Shown here piece by piece: positions 8,215 through 17,241 of a stretch of 64,000 nt of DNA. Below the pieces are notes generated by a model. It was not told where the DNA came from. It saw only the letters and a program-made list of their open reading frames with translations, and searched no databases. Origin of the DNA: Streptomyces sp. SPB162 (GTDB taxonomy: Bacteria; Actinomycetota; Actinomycetes; Streptomycetales; Streptomycetaceae); NCBI RefSeq assembly GCF_029504575.1, contig NZ_JAQFII010000001.1, positions 6,455,001 to 6,519,000 of the forward strand, given 5' to 3'. Made by a program: the position numbers and the translations under genes. Each line of letters opens with the position of its first letter. Positions within the stretch are counted from its first letter, which is position 1.

Positions 8215-8841
8215 ATGGACACCGACACCTCGTCCGCACAGGCGCTGGTCCTCGCACCCCGGCTGAAGGATCAGCGTCGCCGTTCCGGCCTCACCCTGGA
8301 AGCCGCCGCCCGGCGGCTCGAACTCTCTCCCGCGCACCTGTCGCGGATGGAGTCCGGGCTCCGGCAGCCGTCACTCCCGGTGCTGCTGGGGCTGGCCCGG
8401 CTGTACGGCACGACCGTCTCGGACCTGCTGGGGGAGACGACCGCCGAGCCGCTCCCCATCGTACGCGCCGACAGTATGGAGCCGGTGCCCGCCGGGGGCT
8501 GGACGTACTGGCGGGCCGGTGGCACCGGCCGGGCCATGCAGGCGCTGCGGGTCCACGTACCGCCCGAGGCGCAGGACCGACTGGTCCGCGTGCATCCCGG
8601 TGAGGAGTGGCTCTACGTGACCGGGGGCCGACTGCGGCTCTCGCTGGGGGAGAACGTGCACGTGCTGGAACCCGGCGACGCGGCGCACTTCGACTCGCTC
8701 GTGCCGCACCGCCTCGCCGCCGCCTCCCCCGGCGGAGTCGACCTGCTCTTCCTGCACACCCTCATGCAGAGCGAGGCGGCCAACCTCTGCATCACCCCGC
8801 AGGACGCGAAGGACACGAAGAGAGCGGAGTACCTGACATGA
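8215..8841 (+). CDS. XRE-family regulator with C-terminal cupin sensor
   Basis: A 208-residue regulator. The N-terminus (about residues 14-68) is an XRE helix-turn-helix with LTLEAAARRLELSPAHLSRM. The C-terminus (about 105-185) is a cupin barrel with HPGEEWLYVTGG and LEPGDAAHFDS, which usually senses a small ligand. The ATG at 8215 has GAGG only one base upstream, so the message may be nearly leaderless. Palindromes upstream suggest autoregulation. Its stop overlaps the start of a DUF6126 gene (ATGA), a pairing that recurs in streptomycetes. The ligand is unknown. Confidence 0.9.
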   Translation: MDTDTSSAQALVLAPRLKDQRRRSGLTLEAAARRLELSPAHLSRMESGLRQPSLPVLLGLARLYGTTVSDLLGETTAEPLPIVRADSMEPVPAGGWTYWRAGGTGRAMQALRVHVPPEAQDRLVRVHPGEEWLYVTGGRLRLSLGENVHVLEPGDAAHFDSLVPHRLAAASPGGVDLLFLHTLMQSEAANLCITPQDAKDTKRAEYLT

Positions 8842-9083
8842 ACGACACCGCCCGCACCGGGGCCACCGACACCACGGCCACCCCGGCCCGCGCCGTCGTC
8901 CTCAACAGCGCCACCGGCCGCCCGCGCCACGAACCGCTCGCCCCGGAGCTGCGCACCAGCGAGGGCACCGAGCGGCGCAAGGAACGGGCCGTGGTCCTGC
9001 GGGTCATGATCTACGTCGTCGTCGCGCACCTGCTGGCCGGATTCATCTGGCTGCTGTTCGTCCTGGGCGCGCACGGCAACTGA
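8838..9083 (+). CDS. DUF6126 small membrane protein
   Basis: An 81-residue protein with a polar N-terminal half and one C-terminal transmembrane segment, VLRVMIYVVVAHLLAGFIWL. The start ATG overlaps the stop of the XRE/cupin gene, so the two are translationally coupled. Streptomycete DUF6126 proteins accompany cupin-type regulators. Their role is unknown, and membrane tethering or signalling to the regulator is only a guess. Confidence 0.82.
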   Translation: MNDTARTGATDTTATPARAVVLNSATGRPRHEPLAPELRTSEGTERRKERAVVLRVMIYVVVAHLLAGFIWLLFVLGAHGN

Positions 9084-9086
9084 GGC

Positions 9087-9105
9087 GCGCACGGCAGCCG
9101 TGCGC
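9087..9105. terminator. GC-rich hairpin between convergent genes
   Basis: A perfect 8-base stem, GCGCACGG-CAG-CCGTGCGC, begins four bases after the DUF6126 stop and lies before the convergent gene ending at 9136. There is no T tract, as is usual for streptomycete terminators. It could serve both directions. Confidence 0.55.
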
Positions 9106-9135
9106 ACGGCCGCCGTCGACAGCGGCCGCCACGCG

Positions 9136-10173
9136 TCACCAGCCGCGCTTGGCTCCCGTCTCCGTGAGCGTGACGCCGCCGAACTCGGTGATGAAGCCGG
9201 CGCCGAGGGCCCGGGAGGGCGTCTGCGCCCCATGCGGCAGACCGGAGAGCCGCGGCATGATCCGCAGAACCGACTCGACCGTCAGCTCGTAGCTGTTCGG
9301 CATGGTCAGCGTCGCCTGCGCGCTGCGCCCCTCCGGATCGGCGGCCCGCGCCCAGGCCTCGGAGCGCGTTCCGGCCAGCGCCTTCTCGCCCGGCCCGCGC
9401 ACCAGGGCGCCGACGGCGGCGCGGGCCAGGACCTGCGCCGGTCGCAGCCGCATCACCTTGCTGAAGGCGGCGGCGCCCGGCGGCAGCGGCATATAGGTGG
9501 TGACGTTGGGGATTCCCGTCGAATGGAAGGCGGTGCTGACGTCACCCCACGGGATGGAGGTGACCATCCGCGGCCCCGACGGGAACGCCGCCCGGATCCG
9601 TCGCCAGCCCATCGGGACCGGGCTGATCGCGCCGTTGATCCGGGCCCGTCCACCGTCGAGCAGCCCCGCGAGCGCGGTCTTGGCGGTGCCGGGACTGGCG
9701 GTCCCGCCGACCAGGATCGCCAGGTCGAGACGGTCCGCGCCGGGCAGGGCGGCGGCGACCGTGGCGGCCAGGCAGTCGGTCGGCACGACATCGAAGCCGG
9801 CGCCCGGCAGTAGGACGACTCCGGCGGCGCGGGCCTGCCCGTCGAGGGCGTGCAGCTGCTCGAAGACCTCGATCTCGCCGGTGATGTCCAGATAGTGCGT
9901 GCCGGTCTCGATGCAGGCCAGGGCCATGGGAAGGGCCGTGGCCGAGAACGGCCCCGCGCAGTGGGCGACCGCCTCGACGCCCTCCAGGCCGCGCCGCAGC
10001 GCGACCGGGTCGGACAGGGCGAATATCCGGTGCTCGAGGCCGAGTTCCGCCGCCAGCGGCGCTACCTTGGCGATGCTGCGACCTGCCAGGACGACCCGTT
10101 CACCGCGGGCCGCCGCCCGCCGGGCGATCAGGCGTCCGGTGTATCCGGTGGCGCCGTACAGCATCCAGGTCAT
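9136..10173 (-). CDS. Saccharopine dehydrogenase-like NAD(P)-binding protein
   Basis: A 345-residue oxidoreductase-like protein. The N-terminus MTWMLYGATGYTGRLIARRA is a Rossmann NAD(P)-binding motif (GATGYTG), followed by VLAGRSIAKVAPLAAELG, as in the saccharopine dehydrogenase NADP-binding family and trans-acting enoyl reductases. The middle GTHYLDITGEIEVFE is also typical. ATG 10173 has AAGGA seven to eight bases upstream. The substrate cannot be told from sequence. It is transcribed alone, divergent from the DUF5302 gene. Confidence 0.87.
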   Translation of the reverse strand: MTWMLYGATGYTGRLIARRAAARGERVVLAGRSIAKVAPLAAELGLEHRIFALSDPVALRRGLEGVEAVAHCAGPFSATALPMALACIETGTHYLDITGEIEVFEQLHALDGQARAAGVVLLPGAGFDVVPTDCLAATVAAALPGADRLDLAILVGGTASPGTAKTALAGLLDGGRARINGAISPVPMGWRRIRAAFPSGPRMVTSIPWGDVSTAFHSTGIPNVTTYMPLPPGAAAFSKVMRLRPAQVLARAAVGALVRGPGEKALAGTRSEAWARAADPEGRSAQATLTMPNSYELTVESVLRIMPRLSGLPHGAQTPSRALGAGFITEFGGVTLTETGAKRGW

Positions 10174-10287
10174 CGCACACGTCCTTCGCGAGAGCGGTCC
10201 GGCGTCCCGCCGGCGGTATTGCAGTGTGTCGTACGCGGCCGGGCATGCGAGGCTTGGCCCGTAACCGAACGAAACCAGGAGGCCCCC

Positions 10288-10527
10288 ATGACTGCCGAGG
10301 CATCAGACCAAGAGGCGACCGAGGTGCCCGACACTGCGGACGCGTCCGCCGCGGCCGAGCCGGCCGAGGACGAGGTCAAGCGCAAGTTCCGTGAAGCCCT
10401 GGAGCGCAAGCGCGGCGGCAACAAGAGCGCCGCGGCCGCCGGCGGCGGACCGGACAGCTCGAAGATCCACGGTGCCCACGGGCGAGCCGGAGGACAGCGC
10501 GAGTTCCGCCGCAAGAGCGGCGGCTGA
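10288..10527 (+). CDS. DUF5302 domain-containing protein
   Basis: A 79-residue, highly charged, low-complexity protein. The core EDEVKRKFREALERKRGG and the ending SKIHGAHGRAGGQREFRRKSGG identify the actinobacterial DUF5302 family. AGGAGG lies five bases before ATG 10288. It is probably largely disordered and soluble. Its function is unknown. It stands alone with a strong terminator after it. Confidence 0.88.
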   Translation: MTAEASDQEATEVPDTADASAAAEPAEDEVKRKFREALERKRGGNKSAAAAGGGPDSSKIHGAHGRAGGQREFRRKSGG

Positions 10528-10557
10528 TCCGTACGACCGGTACCCCTTGTCCCCGGT

Positions 10558-10593
10558 CGCCGGGCGGGCTCGTGTTCGCGAACCCGCCCGGCG
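10558..10593 (+). terminator. Strong hairpin after DUF5302 gene
   Basis: An 11-base stem, CGCCGGGCGGG pairing with CCCGCCCGGCG, lies 31 bases after the DUF5302 stop and about 86 bases before the peptidase start. There is no T run. It probably insulates the M3 peptidase gene. Confidence 0.7.
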
Positions 10594-10679
10594 GCTGTCG
10601 GGGATGTGCCTGACAGGGGTGTCCGGACGATCCCCCTCGTTCCCCGTGATGAGCAGGGGCGCGGCGTAGGGTCGATCAG

Positions 10680-12701
10680 GTGACGACGAATCCATTCTTC
10701 AGCCCCAGCACGCTTCCGTACGAGCTGCCGCCGTTCGCCGAGATACGCGACGAGCACTACCTCCCGGCGTTCGAGCGAGGTCTCGCGGAGCAGCTGGAAG
10801 AGGTCGCGGCGGTGGCGGGCAGCCAGGATCCGCCCACCTTCGAGAACACCATCGTGGCGCTGGAACGCTCCGGGGCCCTGCTGCGGCGCGTCAGAAACGT
10901 GTTCTTCAACCAGTCCTCGGCCGACACCAACCCGGCCGTGCAGGAACTGGAAACGCGGCTCAATCCGCGGCTCGCCGCGCACAGCGACGCGATCCACCTC
11001 GACGCCGGGCTGTTCGCCCGGATCACCGCGCTCCACGAGGGCCGCGCGGAACTCGGTCTGGACGCGGAGGCGTTGCGGCTGCTGGAGCGGTACCACACCA
11101 CTTTCCTGCGAGCCGGCGCACAGCTCTCCGCCCAGGACCAGCAGCGGCTGCGCGAACTGAACGCCGAGCTCGCCGGCGCCGCCACCTCCTTCCAGCAGAA
11201 CGTCTTCGACGAGACCCGCGCCGCGGCCCTGGTGCTGGACGGCCCGGAGGACCTCGCCGGGCTCTCGGACGACGCCATCGCCGCCGCCGCCGAGAACGGC
11301 CGGGCCCGCGGACACGACGGCAAGTACGTCATCAGCCTGAAGAACTTCTCCAACCAGACGGAACTCGCCTCCCTCGACGACCGCGAGGTGCGCCGGCGGC
11401 TCCTGGAGCGCTCGCTGGGCCGTGCCGCCGACAGCAACGGCGAACTCGCCGTCCGCATGGCGAAGCTCCGCGCCGAGCGGGCCGCGCTGCTCGGGTACGA
11501 CAGCCACGCCGCCTACGTCGTCGCCGACCAGACGGCGCGGACCACCGAGGCGGTCACCGGCATGCTGCACCGGCTCGTTCGGCCGGCCGTCGCCATGGCG
11601 GAGCGGGAGGCCGCCGCGCTGGCAGAGCTCAGCGACACCGGCGCCATCGAGGCGTGGGACTGGGCCTACCGCTCGGAGCAGGTGCGCAAGGAGCGGTACG
11701 ACTTCGACGCCGCCGTCATGCGCCCCTACTTCGAGGCGGACCGGGTCCTGCACGACGGGGTGTTCTTCGCCGCCGGGCAGGTCTACGGGCTGCGGTTCAC
11801 CGAGCGCACCGACCTGGTCGGCTACCACCCCGACGTCCGGGTCTTCGAGGTGTTCGAGGAGGACGGGACGCCGCTGGGCCTGTACCTCGCCGACCTCTTC
11901 GCCCGCGACTCCAAGCGCGGCGGGGCCTGGATGAACGCGCTGGTCGGCCAGTCGGGGCTGTTCGGCACCCGCCCGGTCGTGGTGAACAACCTCAACATCG
12001 CCAAGCCCGCCCCCGGTGAGCCCGCGCTGCTGACGTTCGCCGAGGTCAACACGCTCTTCCACGAGTTCGGGCACGCGTTGCACGGGCTGTTCTCCGACGT
12101 CCGCTACCCGTTCTTCGCCGGGACCGCGGTGCCCAGGGACTTCGTCGAGTACCCGTCCCAGGTCAACGAGATGTGGGCGCTGCGGCCCGTGGTGCTCGCC
12201 AACTACGCCAAGCACCACGAGACCGGCGAGCCGATGCCCGCCGAGCTCGTCGAGCGGATGGCGGAGGCCGACACGTTCGGCCAGGGCTTCAGGACCGTCG
12301 AGTACCTCGGCGCCGCCCTGCTCGACTGGGCGTGGCACACGATCGGAGCCGGCAGCGAGCCCGGCGACGCCCAGGCGTTCGAGGCCGACGCGCTGAAGGC
12401 GGCCGGGATCGCCGTCCCCGCCATCCCGCCGCGCTACCGCACCGCCTACTTCTCCCACGTCTTCTCGAACGGCTACAGCGCGGGCTACTACTCCTACATC
12501 TGGAGCGAGGTCCTGGACGCCGACACCGTCGACTGGTTCGAGGAGAACGGCGGCATGCGCCGGGCCAACGGCGACACGTTCCGGCGGGAACTGCTCTCCA
12601 AGGGCGGCAGCGTGGACGCGCTCACCACCTACCGCAACTTCCGCGGCCGTGAACCGCGGATCGAGCCGCTGCTGGAGCGCCGGGGGCTGACGCAGGGCTG
12701 A
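10680..12701 (+). CDS. M3 family metallopeptidase (peptidyl-dipeptidase Dcp type)
   Basis: A 673-residue cytoplasmic zinc peptidase. The HEFGH signature lies at about residues 461-465 in LFHEFGHALHGLFSDV, followed by the downstream Glu ligand region EYPSQVNEMW. FENTIVALE and SNGYSAGYYSYIW are also typical of the Dcp/oligopeptidase A branch. The length matches Dcp (about 680). It cleaves dipeptides from the C-terminus of small peptides during peptide turnover. The start is GTG 10680. A large open frame on the opposite strand here is a codon-bias shadow. Confidence 0.95.
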   Translation: MTTNPFFSPSTLPYELPPFAEIRDEHYLPAFERGLAEQLEEVAAVAGSQDPPTFENTIVALERSGALLRRVRNVFFNQSSADTNPAVQELETRLNPRLAAHSDAIHLDAGLFARITALHEGRAELGLDAEALRLLERYHTTFLRAGAQLSAQDQQRLRELNAELAGAATSFQQNVFDETRAAALVLDGPEDLAGLSDDAIAAAAENGRARGHDGKYVISLKNFSNQTELASLDDREVRRRLLERSLGRAADSNGELAVRMAKLRAERAALLGYDSHAAYVVADQTARTTEAVTGMLHRLVRPAVAMAEREAAALAELSDTGAIEAWDWAYRSEQVRKERYDFDAAVMRPYFEADRVLHDGVFFAAGQVYGLRFTERTDLVGYHPDVRVFEVFEEDGTPLGLYLADLFARDSKRGGAWMNALVGQSGLFGTRPVVVNNLNIAKPAPGEPALLTFAEVNTLFHEFGHALHGLFSDVRYPFFAGTAVPRDFVEYPSQVNEMWALRPVVLANYAKHHETGEPMPAELVERMAEADTFGQGFRTVEYLGAALLDWAWHTIGAGSEPGDAQAFEADALKAAGIAVPAIPPRYRTAYFSHVFSNGYSAGYYSYIWSEVLDADTVDWFEENGGMRRANGDTFRRELLSKGGSVDALTTYRNFRGREPRIEPLLERRGLTQG

Positions 12702-12717
12702 CCCCCGGCGCGTCCGT

Positions 12718-13776
12718 TCACCCGGCGGCCGGTTCCAGGGCCCGCCGGGCGTAGGCGCGGACATCGGCGTCGGTGTCGTCCGCCGCTGCGGCCAGCGCCT
12801 CACGGACCGGCCCTGGGCCGCCGCCGTGCGGGAGCAGCGCGAGGACGACGGCCTTGCGGACGTCGGCGTGCGGGTCGCGGACGGCGGCCAGCAGGGCGGG
12901 CAGCGCGAGCACGGGATCCGCGGCACCCAGCGCGGCGGCGGCGCCCCTGCGGACCTGCCAGGCCGGGTCGTCGAGGGCGGCCGCCGCCGCGGAGTCCAGC
13001 GGCGGCGGGCAGCCCGCGCCCGCCAGCGCCTCCAGCGCGGCGGCCCGCACCAGCACGTCCCCGTCCTGGATCAGCCCCTTCAGCGTGGGCAGCCCGCCGT
13101 CGACCGTCCCCAGCCCCTTGGCCACCGCGACCCGCACCTCGCGGGAGGGGTCGGCGGCCGCCCGCGCCAGGACGTCGACGGCGTCGACCGACAGCAGGGC
13201 GCGGACGGTCTCGATCCGCACCTCGATGTCCGCGTCGTCCAGCGTGCCGCCGAACAACACCGCGTCGCCCAGCCGCAGCGCCCGAAGCACGTACAGGGCG
13301 GCGGCCCTGGCCCGTGGATCGTCCACGCCCAGAGCGTCCACCAGCGGTGTCCGCAGGGATTCATCGCCCGGCAGCACCTCGACCAGCTCCAGCAGCGACG
13401 CGGCCGCCGCCTCGCGGACCCCCGCGTCGGGGTCGGCCAGCGTGCGGGCCAGAGCGGGTCCCGTGCCGTCGGGCGACGTCTCGGTCAGTGTCGTGACCGC
13501 CGTGCGCCGCACGGCCGGATCGGGGTCGGACAGATACGGCTCGATGTCGGACAGCCCGGGCTGGTCCTCGGCCAGCGCGAGCAGGTCCAGGATCCGGGGC
13601 GACCCGGCGCCGGCCGCCGCGGTGCCGCCGGCGGTCCCGGTCGGACGGAAGAGTTCGGTGCCCGAGCCGACCGGTGCCACGTCGCGCGGCCCCGCCGTGG
13701 CCACCTGCTCCGGGTGCACCTCGCCGATCACCCGCACCGTCCGGTCGCCGTCCGGCTCGAAGCCGTCCACCGGCAC
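12718..13776 (-). CDS. HEAT-repeat C-terminal part of the flavoprotein gene
   Basis: This 352-codon open frame is the 3' part of the frameshifted flavoprotein gene, listed separately because a gene finder would call it alone. After the junction VDGFEPDGDRTVRVIGEV it contains at least six HEAT-like repeats with the rhythm DPDAGVREAAAASL, DPSREVRVAVAKGL and DPHADVRKAVVLAL. Such repeats form a superhelical docking surface, possibly for the ferredoxin partner (inference). No start codon with a convincing ribosome site is present, supporting its status as a gene fragment. Confidence 0.75.
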   Translation of the reverse strand: MPVDGFEPDGDRTVRVIGEVHPEQVATAGPRDVAPVGSGTELFRPTGTAGGTAAAGAGSPRILDLLALAEDQPGLSDIEPYLSDPDPAVRRTAVTTLTETSPDGTGPALARTLADPDAGVREAAAASLLELVEVLPGDESLRTPLVDALGVDDPRARAAALYVLRALRLGDAVLFGGTLDDADIEVRIETVRALLSVDAVDVLARAAADPSREVRVAVAKGLGTVDGGLPTLKGLIQDGDVLVRAAALEALAGAGCPPPLDSAAAAALDDPAWQVRRGAAAALGAADPVLALPALLAAVRDPHADVRKAVVLALLPHGGGPGPVREALAAAADDTDADVRAYARRALEPAAG

Positions 13777-15454
13777 GAGGTACGGGGCGACGGGGCCGGG
13801 TCAGGAACTCCATCTCGCCGCGCGCGCCCTTGCGCAGGTTGAGGTGGTGCAGCCAGTCGGCGTCGTCGCGCACGGGATGGTCGGTGCGCTCGTGGTAGAG
13901 CCCCCAGCGGCTCTCGGTGCGCGCCAGCGAGGAGCGGGCCGCCATCTCCGCGCAGTCGCGGATGAACGAGACCTCCGCGCAGCGCATCAGCTCGTGCGGG
14001 GTGCGGGCCCCCATCGACTCGATGTCGCCGTGCATCCGCTGGAACGTCTCCACCGCGAGCGACAGCCGCGCGCCGCTCTTGGGCGGGGCCACGTAGTCGT
14101 TGACGAACCGGCGCAGCTTGTACTCGACCTGCGGCTGCGGCGGGCCCTCGGGATGGCGCAGCGGCCGGTAGACGAGCTCGTGCGCGTCCCGCAGCTGGTC
14201 GGCCGGCAGCTCGCCCTCGAAGACCTCGTGCGCGGTGGCGGCGTCGGCGCCCGCCAGATCGCCGTAGACGAAGGCCCCGATCATGTAGTTGTGCGGCACG
14301 CAGGCCAGGTCGCCGGCCGCGTACAACCCGGGGACCGTGGTGCGGGCGTGCTCGTCGACCCACACGCCGGACGCGGAGTGGCCGCCGCACAGCCCGATCT
14401 CGGAGATGTGCATCTCCACGTCGTGGGTGCGGTAGTCGTGGCCGCGCCCGGCGTGGAAGGTGCCACGGGTCGGCCGCTCCGTGGTGTGCAGGATCGTCTC
14501 CAGCGCGGCCAGGGACTCCTCGGGCAGGTGACTGAGTTTGAGGTAGACGGGCCCGCGCTCCGAGGCGACCTCGCGGGCGAACTCGGACATCATCCGGCCC
14601 GACCAGTAGTCGGAGTCGACGAAGCGCTCACCGTGCCGGTTGACCTGGTAGCCGCCGAACGGATTGGCGACGTAGGCGCAGGCAGGGCCGTTGTAGTCCT
14701 TGATGAGCGGGTTGATCTGGAAGCACTCGATCCCGCTGAGTTCGGCGCCCGCGTGGTACGCCATGGCGTGGCCGTCACCGGCGTTCGTCGGGTTCTCGTA
14801 GGTGCCGTACAGATAGCCGCTGGCCGGCAGGCCGAGCCGGCCGCACGCGCCCGTCGCCAGGATGACCGCGCCGGCCCTGACCGTCACGAACTGCCCGGTG
14901 CGGGTGTTGAACCCGGCGGCCCCGACCGCCCGGCCGCCGGACGTCAGCACCCGCACCGGCATGACGCGGTTCTCGATCCGGATCCGCTCGCGCATCTCAC
15001 GCCGCCGCAGTACCCGGTAGAGGACCTTCTTGACGTCCTTGCCCTCGGGCATCGGCAGCACGTACTTCCCCGACCGGTGCACCTGCCGGACGGCGTACTC
15101 GCCGTGCTCGTCTTTCTCGAACTTCACGCCGTAGCGCTCCAGGCGCTGCACCATGGCGAAGCCGAGCATGGCGGTCTGGCGGACGGTGACCTGGTTGACG
15201 ATGCCGTCGTTGGCGCGGGTGATCTCGGCGACGTAGTCGTCGGGCTCCGCGCTGCCGGGGATGACGGCGTTGTTGACGCCGTCCATGCCCATCGCGAGCG
15301 CGCCCGAGTGCCGGACGTGCGCCTTCTCCAGCAGCAGCACGGACGCGCCGTTCTCCGCGGCGGTCAGGGCCGCCATGGTGCCGGCCGTGCCGCCGCCGAT
15401 GACCAGGACGTCGCAGCGGAGTTCCTCGGCGTCGTGGAGTGCGGGGATGTCCAT
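12718..15454 (-). CDS. AprA/fumarate reductase-type flavoprotein with HEAT-repeat tail (frameshifted)
   Basis: FAD-dependent flavoprotein related to adenylylsulfate reductase alpha and fumarate reductase. It starts at ATG 15454 with CDVLVIGGGTAGTMAALTAA (FAD-binding GxGxxG). GHSASGVWVDEHARTTVPGL and GDLACVPHNY are the family's second FAD-contact region. The flavoprotein frame is good to MEFLTRP, then breaks at a C run (GGGG at 13792-13795 on the plus strand). Removing one base restores VAPYLVPVDGFEPDGD and continues into HEAT repeats to 12718. The original gene is therefore about 911 codons. It heads for the same redox role as the ferredoxin encoded upstream, probably sulfur-compound metabolism (inference). 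The break may be a real mutation or a base-calling error. Confidence 0.8.
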
Positions 15455-15505
15455 CGGGGGCCTTTCACGTGCTGGTTCGGGGGCTGTACGGCGGAGGGTG
15501 GGAGT

Positions 15506-16309
15506 TCAGCTGCCGAGGGACTGCAGGACCTCGCGGCGCAGCGCGACGGTCCCCGGCTCGCCGTGGGCGGCGCGCTCACGCGGGTGCGGGACGTCCAGGA
15601 GCCGCACCGGGCGCTCGGCGTCCGTCCCCAGCAGGGCGATCCGGTCGCCGAGGAACACCGCCTCGTCCACGTCGTGCGTCACGAAGACGACGGTGGCGCG
15701 CGACGAGCGCAGCACCTCGACGAGCAACTGCTGCATCCCGGCCCGGGTCTGCGCGTCCAGCGCGCCGAACGGTTCGTCCATCAGCAGCGCCCGCGGCTCG
15801 CCCGCCAGCGCGCGGGCCAGCTGTACGCGCTGCCGCTGTCCGCCGGACAGCCGGTGCGGCAGCTCCTGCTCACGGCCGGTGAGCCCGACGCGCTCGAGCC
15901 AGTCGGCCGCCCGGGTACGGCGTTCCGCGCGCCCCACCCGCCGTATCGCCAGCGGCAGTTCGACGTTGCGGCGGACCGTGCGCCACGGCAGCAGGCCGTC
16001 CTCCTGGAAGACCAGCGCCCGGTCGGCGCCGGGCCGGACGATCGGCACGCCGTCCTGCTTCACCTGGCCGTCCAGCGCGGGCAGCAGCCCCGCGAAGGTG
16101 CGCAGCAGTGTCGACTTGCCGCAGCCGGACGGGCCGACGACCGTGAGCAGCTCGCCCGGCGCGACGTCCAGGCCGAGCCCGGCCAGCACGGGTCTGCCGG
16201 AACGGCCGATCGTGGCGTCGTCGAGGATCAGCCGGACGCCGGGCAGCGCCGGGGTGGTCGGCGCGGCCGGTGAGGTGGCGCCGACGGAGGTGACGCGGGT
16301 GCTGGTCAC
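15506..16309 (-). CDS. ABC transporter ATP-binding protein, sulfonate/nitrate/taurine type
   Basis: A 267-residue ATPase. The Walker A is GPSGCGKSTL, the Q-loop VFQEDGLLPW, the signature LSGGQRQRVQLARALAG, the Walker B ALLMDEPFGALD and the switch His VFVTHDVDEA. The EDGLLPW form of the Q-loop is typical of the SsuB/TauB/NrtD branch. Its ATG (16309) overlaps the permease stop, so the two are coupled. It powers uptake of an oxidised sulfur or nitrogen compound. The exact substrate is not decided by sequence. Confidence 0.93.
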   Translation of the reverse strand: MTSTRVTSVGATSPAAPTTPALPGVRLILDDATIGRSGRPVLAGLGLDVAPGELLTVVGPSGCGKSTLLRTFAGLLPALDGQVKQDGVPIVRPGADRALVFQEDGLLPWRTVRRNVELPLAIRRVGRAERRTRAADWLERVGLTGREQELPHRLSGGQRQRVQLARALAGEPRALLMDEPFGALDAQTRAGMQQLLVEVLRSSRATVVFVTHDVDEAVFLGDRIALLGTDAERPVRLLDVPHPRERAAHGEPGTVALRREVLQSLGS

Positions 16310-17241
16310 TGGTGCACCTTCTCGCTCTCGGGCTCGGGTTCGGTCACCGCTGCGGTCGCGGGCTCGGGCAGGGCCTCGCGCTTCAGCGCGGCCGGGGCGC
16401 GGTACCCGGCCCGGTAGCCCGCCCGGTCGCGGTCACCCGACTCGGTCCGCGGCAGCCGGCGCGTCACGCGTCGCCCCAGCAGCTCCACCGCCGCCGAGGT
16501 GATCCACCCCAGGACACCGATGGTGGCCATGCCGACCAGCACGCCGGGGTAGTCCACGACCGTGTAGTCCTGCCAGGTGCGGTAGCCGACCCCGTACTCG
16601 CCGGAGATCATCTCGGCGGAGATCACGCAGATCCAGGACACCCCGATGCCCACCGACAGACCGCCGAGGATCCCCGGCAGCGCCCCGGGGAGCACCACCT
16701 GCGCGAGCACCCGCCACCGGCTGCCGCCCATGGTGAGCACGGCCTCCTCCCACACCGGGGTCAGCGCCCGCACCGCGTGCCGGGTACTGACCATGATCGG
16801 GAAGAACGCGGCGGCGAAGGTGATGAAGACGATGCCCTGCTCGTTGGTCGGGAACAGCAGGATCGCGACGGGTACGAGCGCGATGGCCGGGATCGGCCGC
16901 AGCACCTCCAGCACCGGCCCCAGGATGTCGCGGGCGACCCGCGACCGGGCGATCGCGGTACCGACCGTCACTCCGAGGACGGCGGCGAGGGCGAAGCCAG
17001 AGACGATCCGCACCAGGCTGTCGCCGAGGTCCTGCCAGTACGGGCCGCCCGTCAGACGGGTGCCGAACTCCCGTCCGACCTGGACGGCCGTCGGCAACTG
17101 CTCGAAGTGCACCCACAGAGTCACCCGCCGGGCGGTGAGCACCTGCCACAGTCCGAGAAACGCGGCCAGGGAGGCCGCGCGCACGCAGTAGCGGCCCCAC
17201 GGCAGGCTTCCGAAGCGCGGGCTGGAACCCGTCGTCGTCAC
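16306..17241 (-). CDS. ABC transporter permease, sulfonate/nitrate/taurine type
   Basis: A 311-residue inner membrane protein with about six transmembrane segments. The EAA-type loop is seen in EEAVLTMGGSRWRVLAQVVL followed by PGALPGILGGL. GTG 17241 is chosen because it overlaps the stop of the substrate-binding gene (GTGA) and has GGAG five to six bases upstream. The longer open frame adds only Arg/Pro-rich shadow sequence. It forms the channel with the ATPase downstream. The C-terminal 40 residues are polar and family-specific. Confidence 0.92.
   Translation of the reverse strand: MTTTGSSPRFGSLPWGRYCVRAASLAAFLGLWQVLTARRVTLWVHFEQLPTAVQVGREFGTRLTGGPYWQDLGDSLVRIVSGFALAAVLGVTVGTAIARSRVARDILGPVLEVLRPIPAIALVPVAILLFPTNEQGIVFITFAAAFFPIMVSTRHAVRALTPVWEEAVLTMGGSRWRVLAQVVLPGALPGILGGLSVGIGVSWICVISAEMISGEYGVGYRTWQDYTVVDYPGVLVGMATIGVLGWITSAAVELLGRRVTRRLPRTESGDRDRAGYRAGYRAPAALKREALPEPATAAVTEPEPESEKVHQ

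Noticed and set aside
10170..12926. A 918-codon open frame opposite the M3 peptidase
   Set aside because: Composition and order mirror the peptidase codons, and it has no recognisable domain or ribosome site. It is a GC-bias shadow.
12773..16273. A 1166-codon plus-strand open frame
   Set aside because: It lies antisense to the flavoprotein and ABC genes with Arg/Ala/Gly-rich shadow sequence and no family match.
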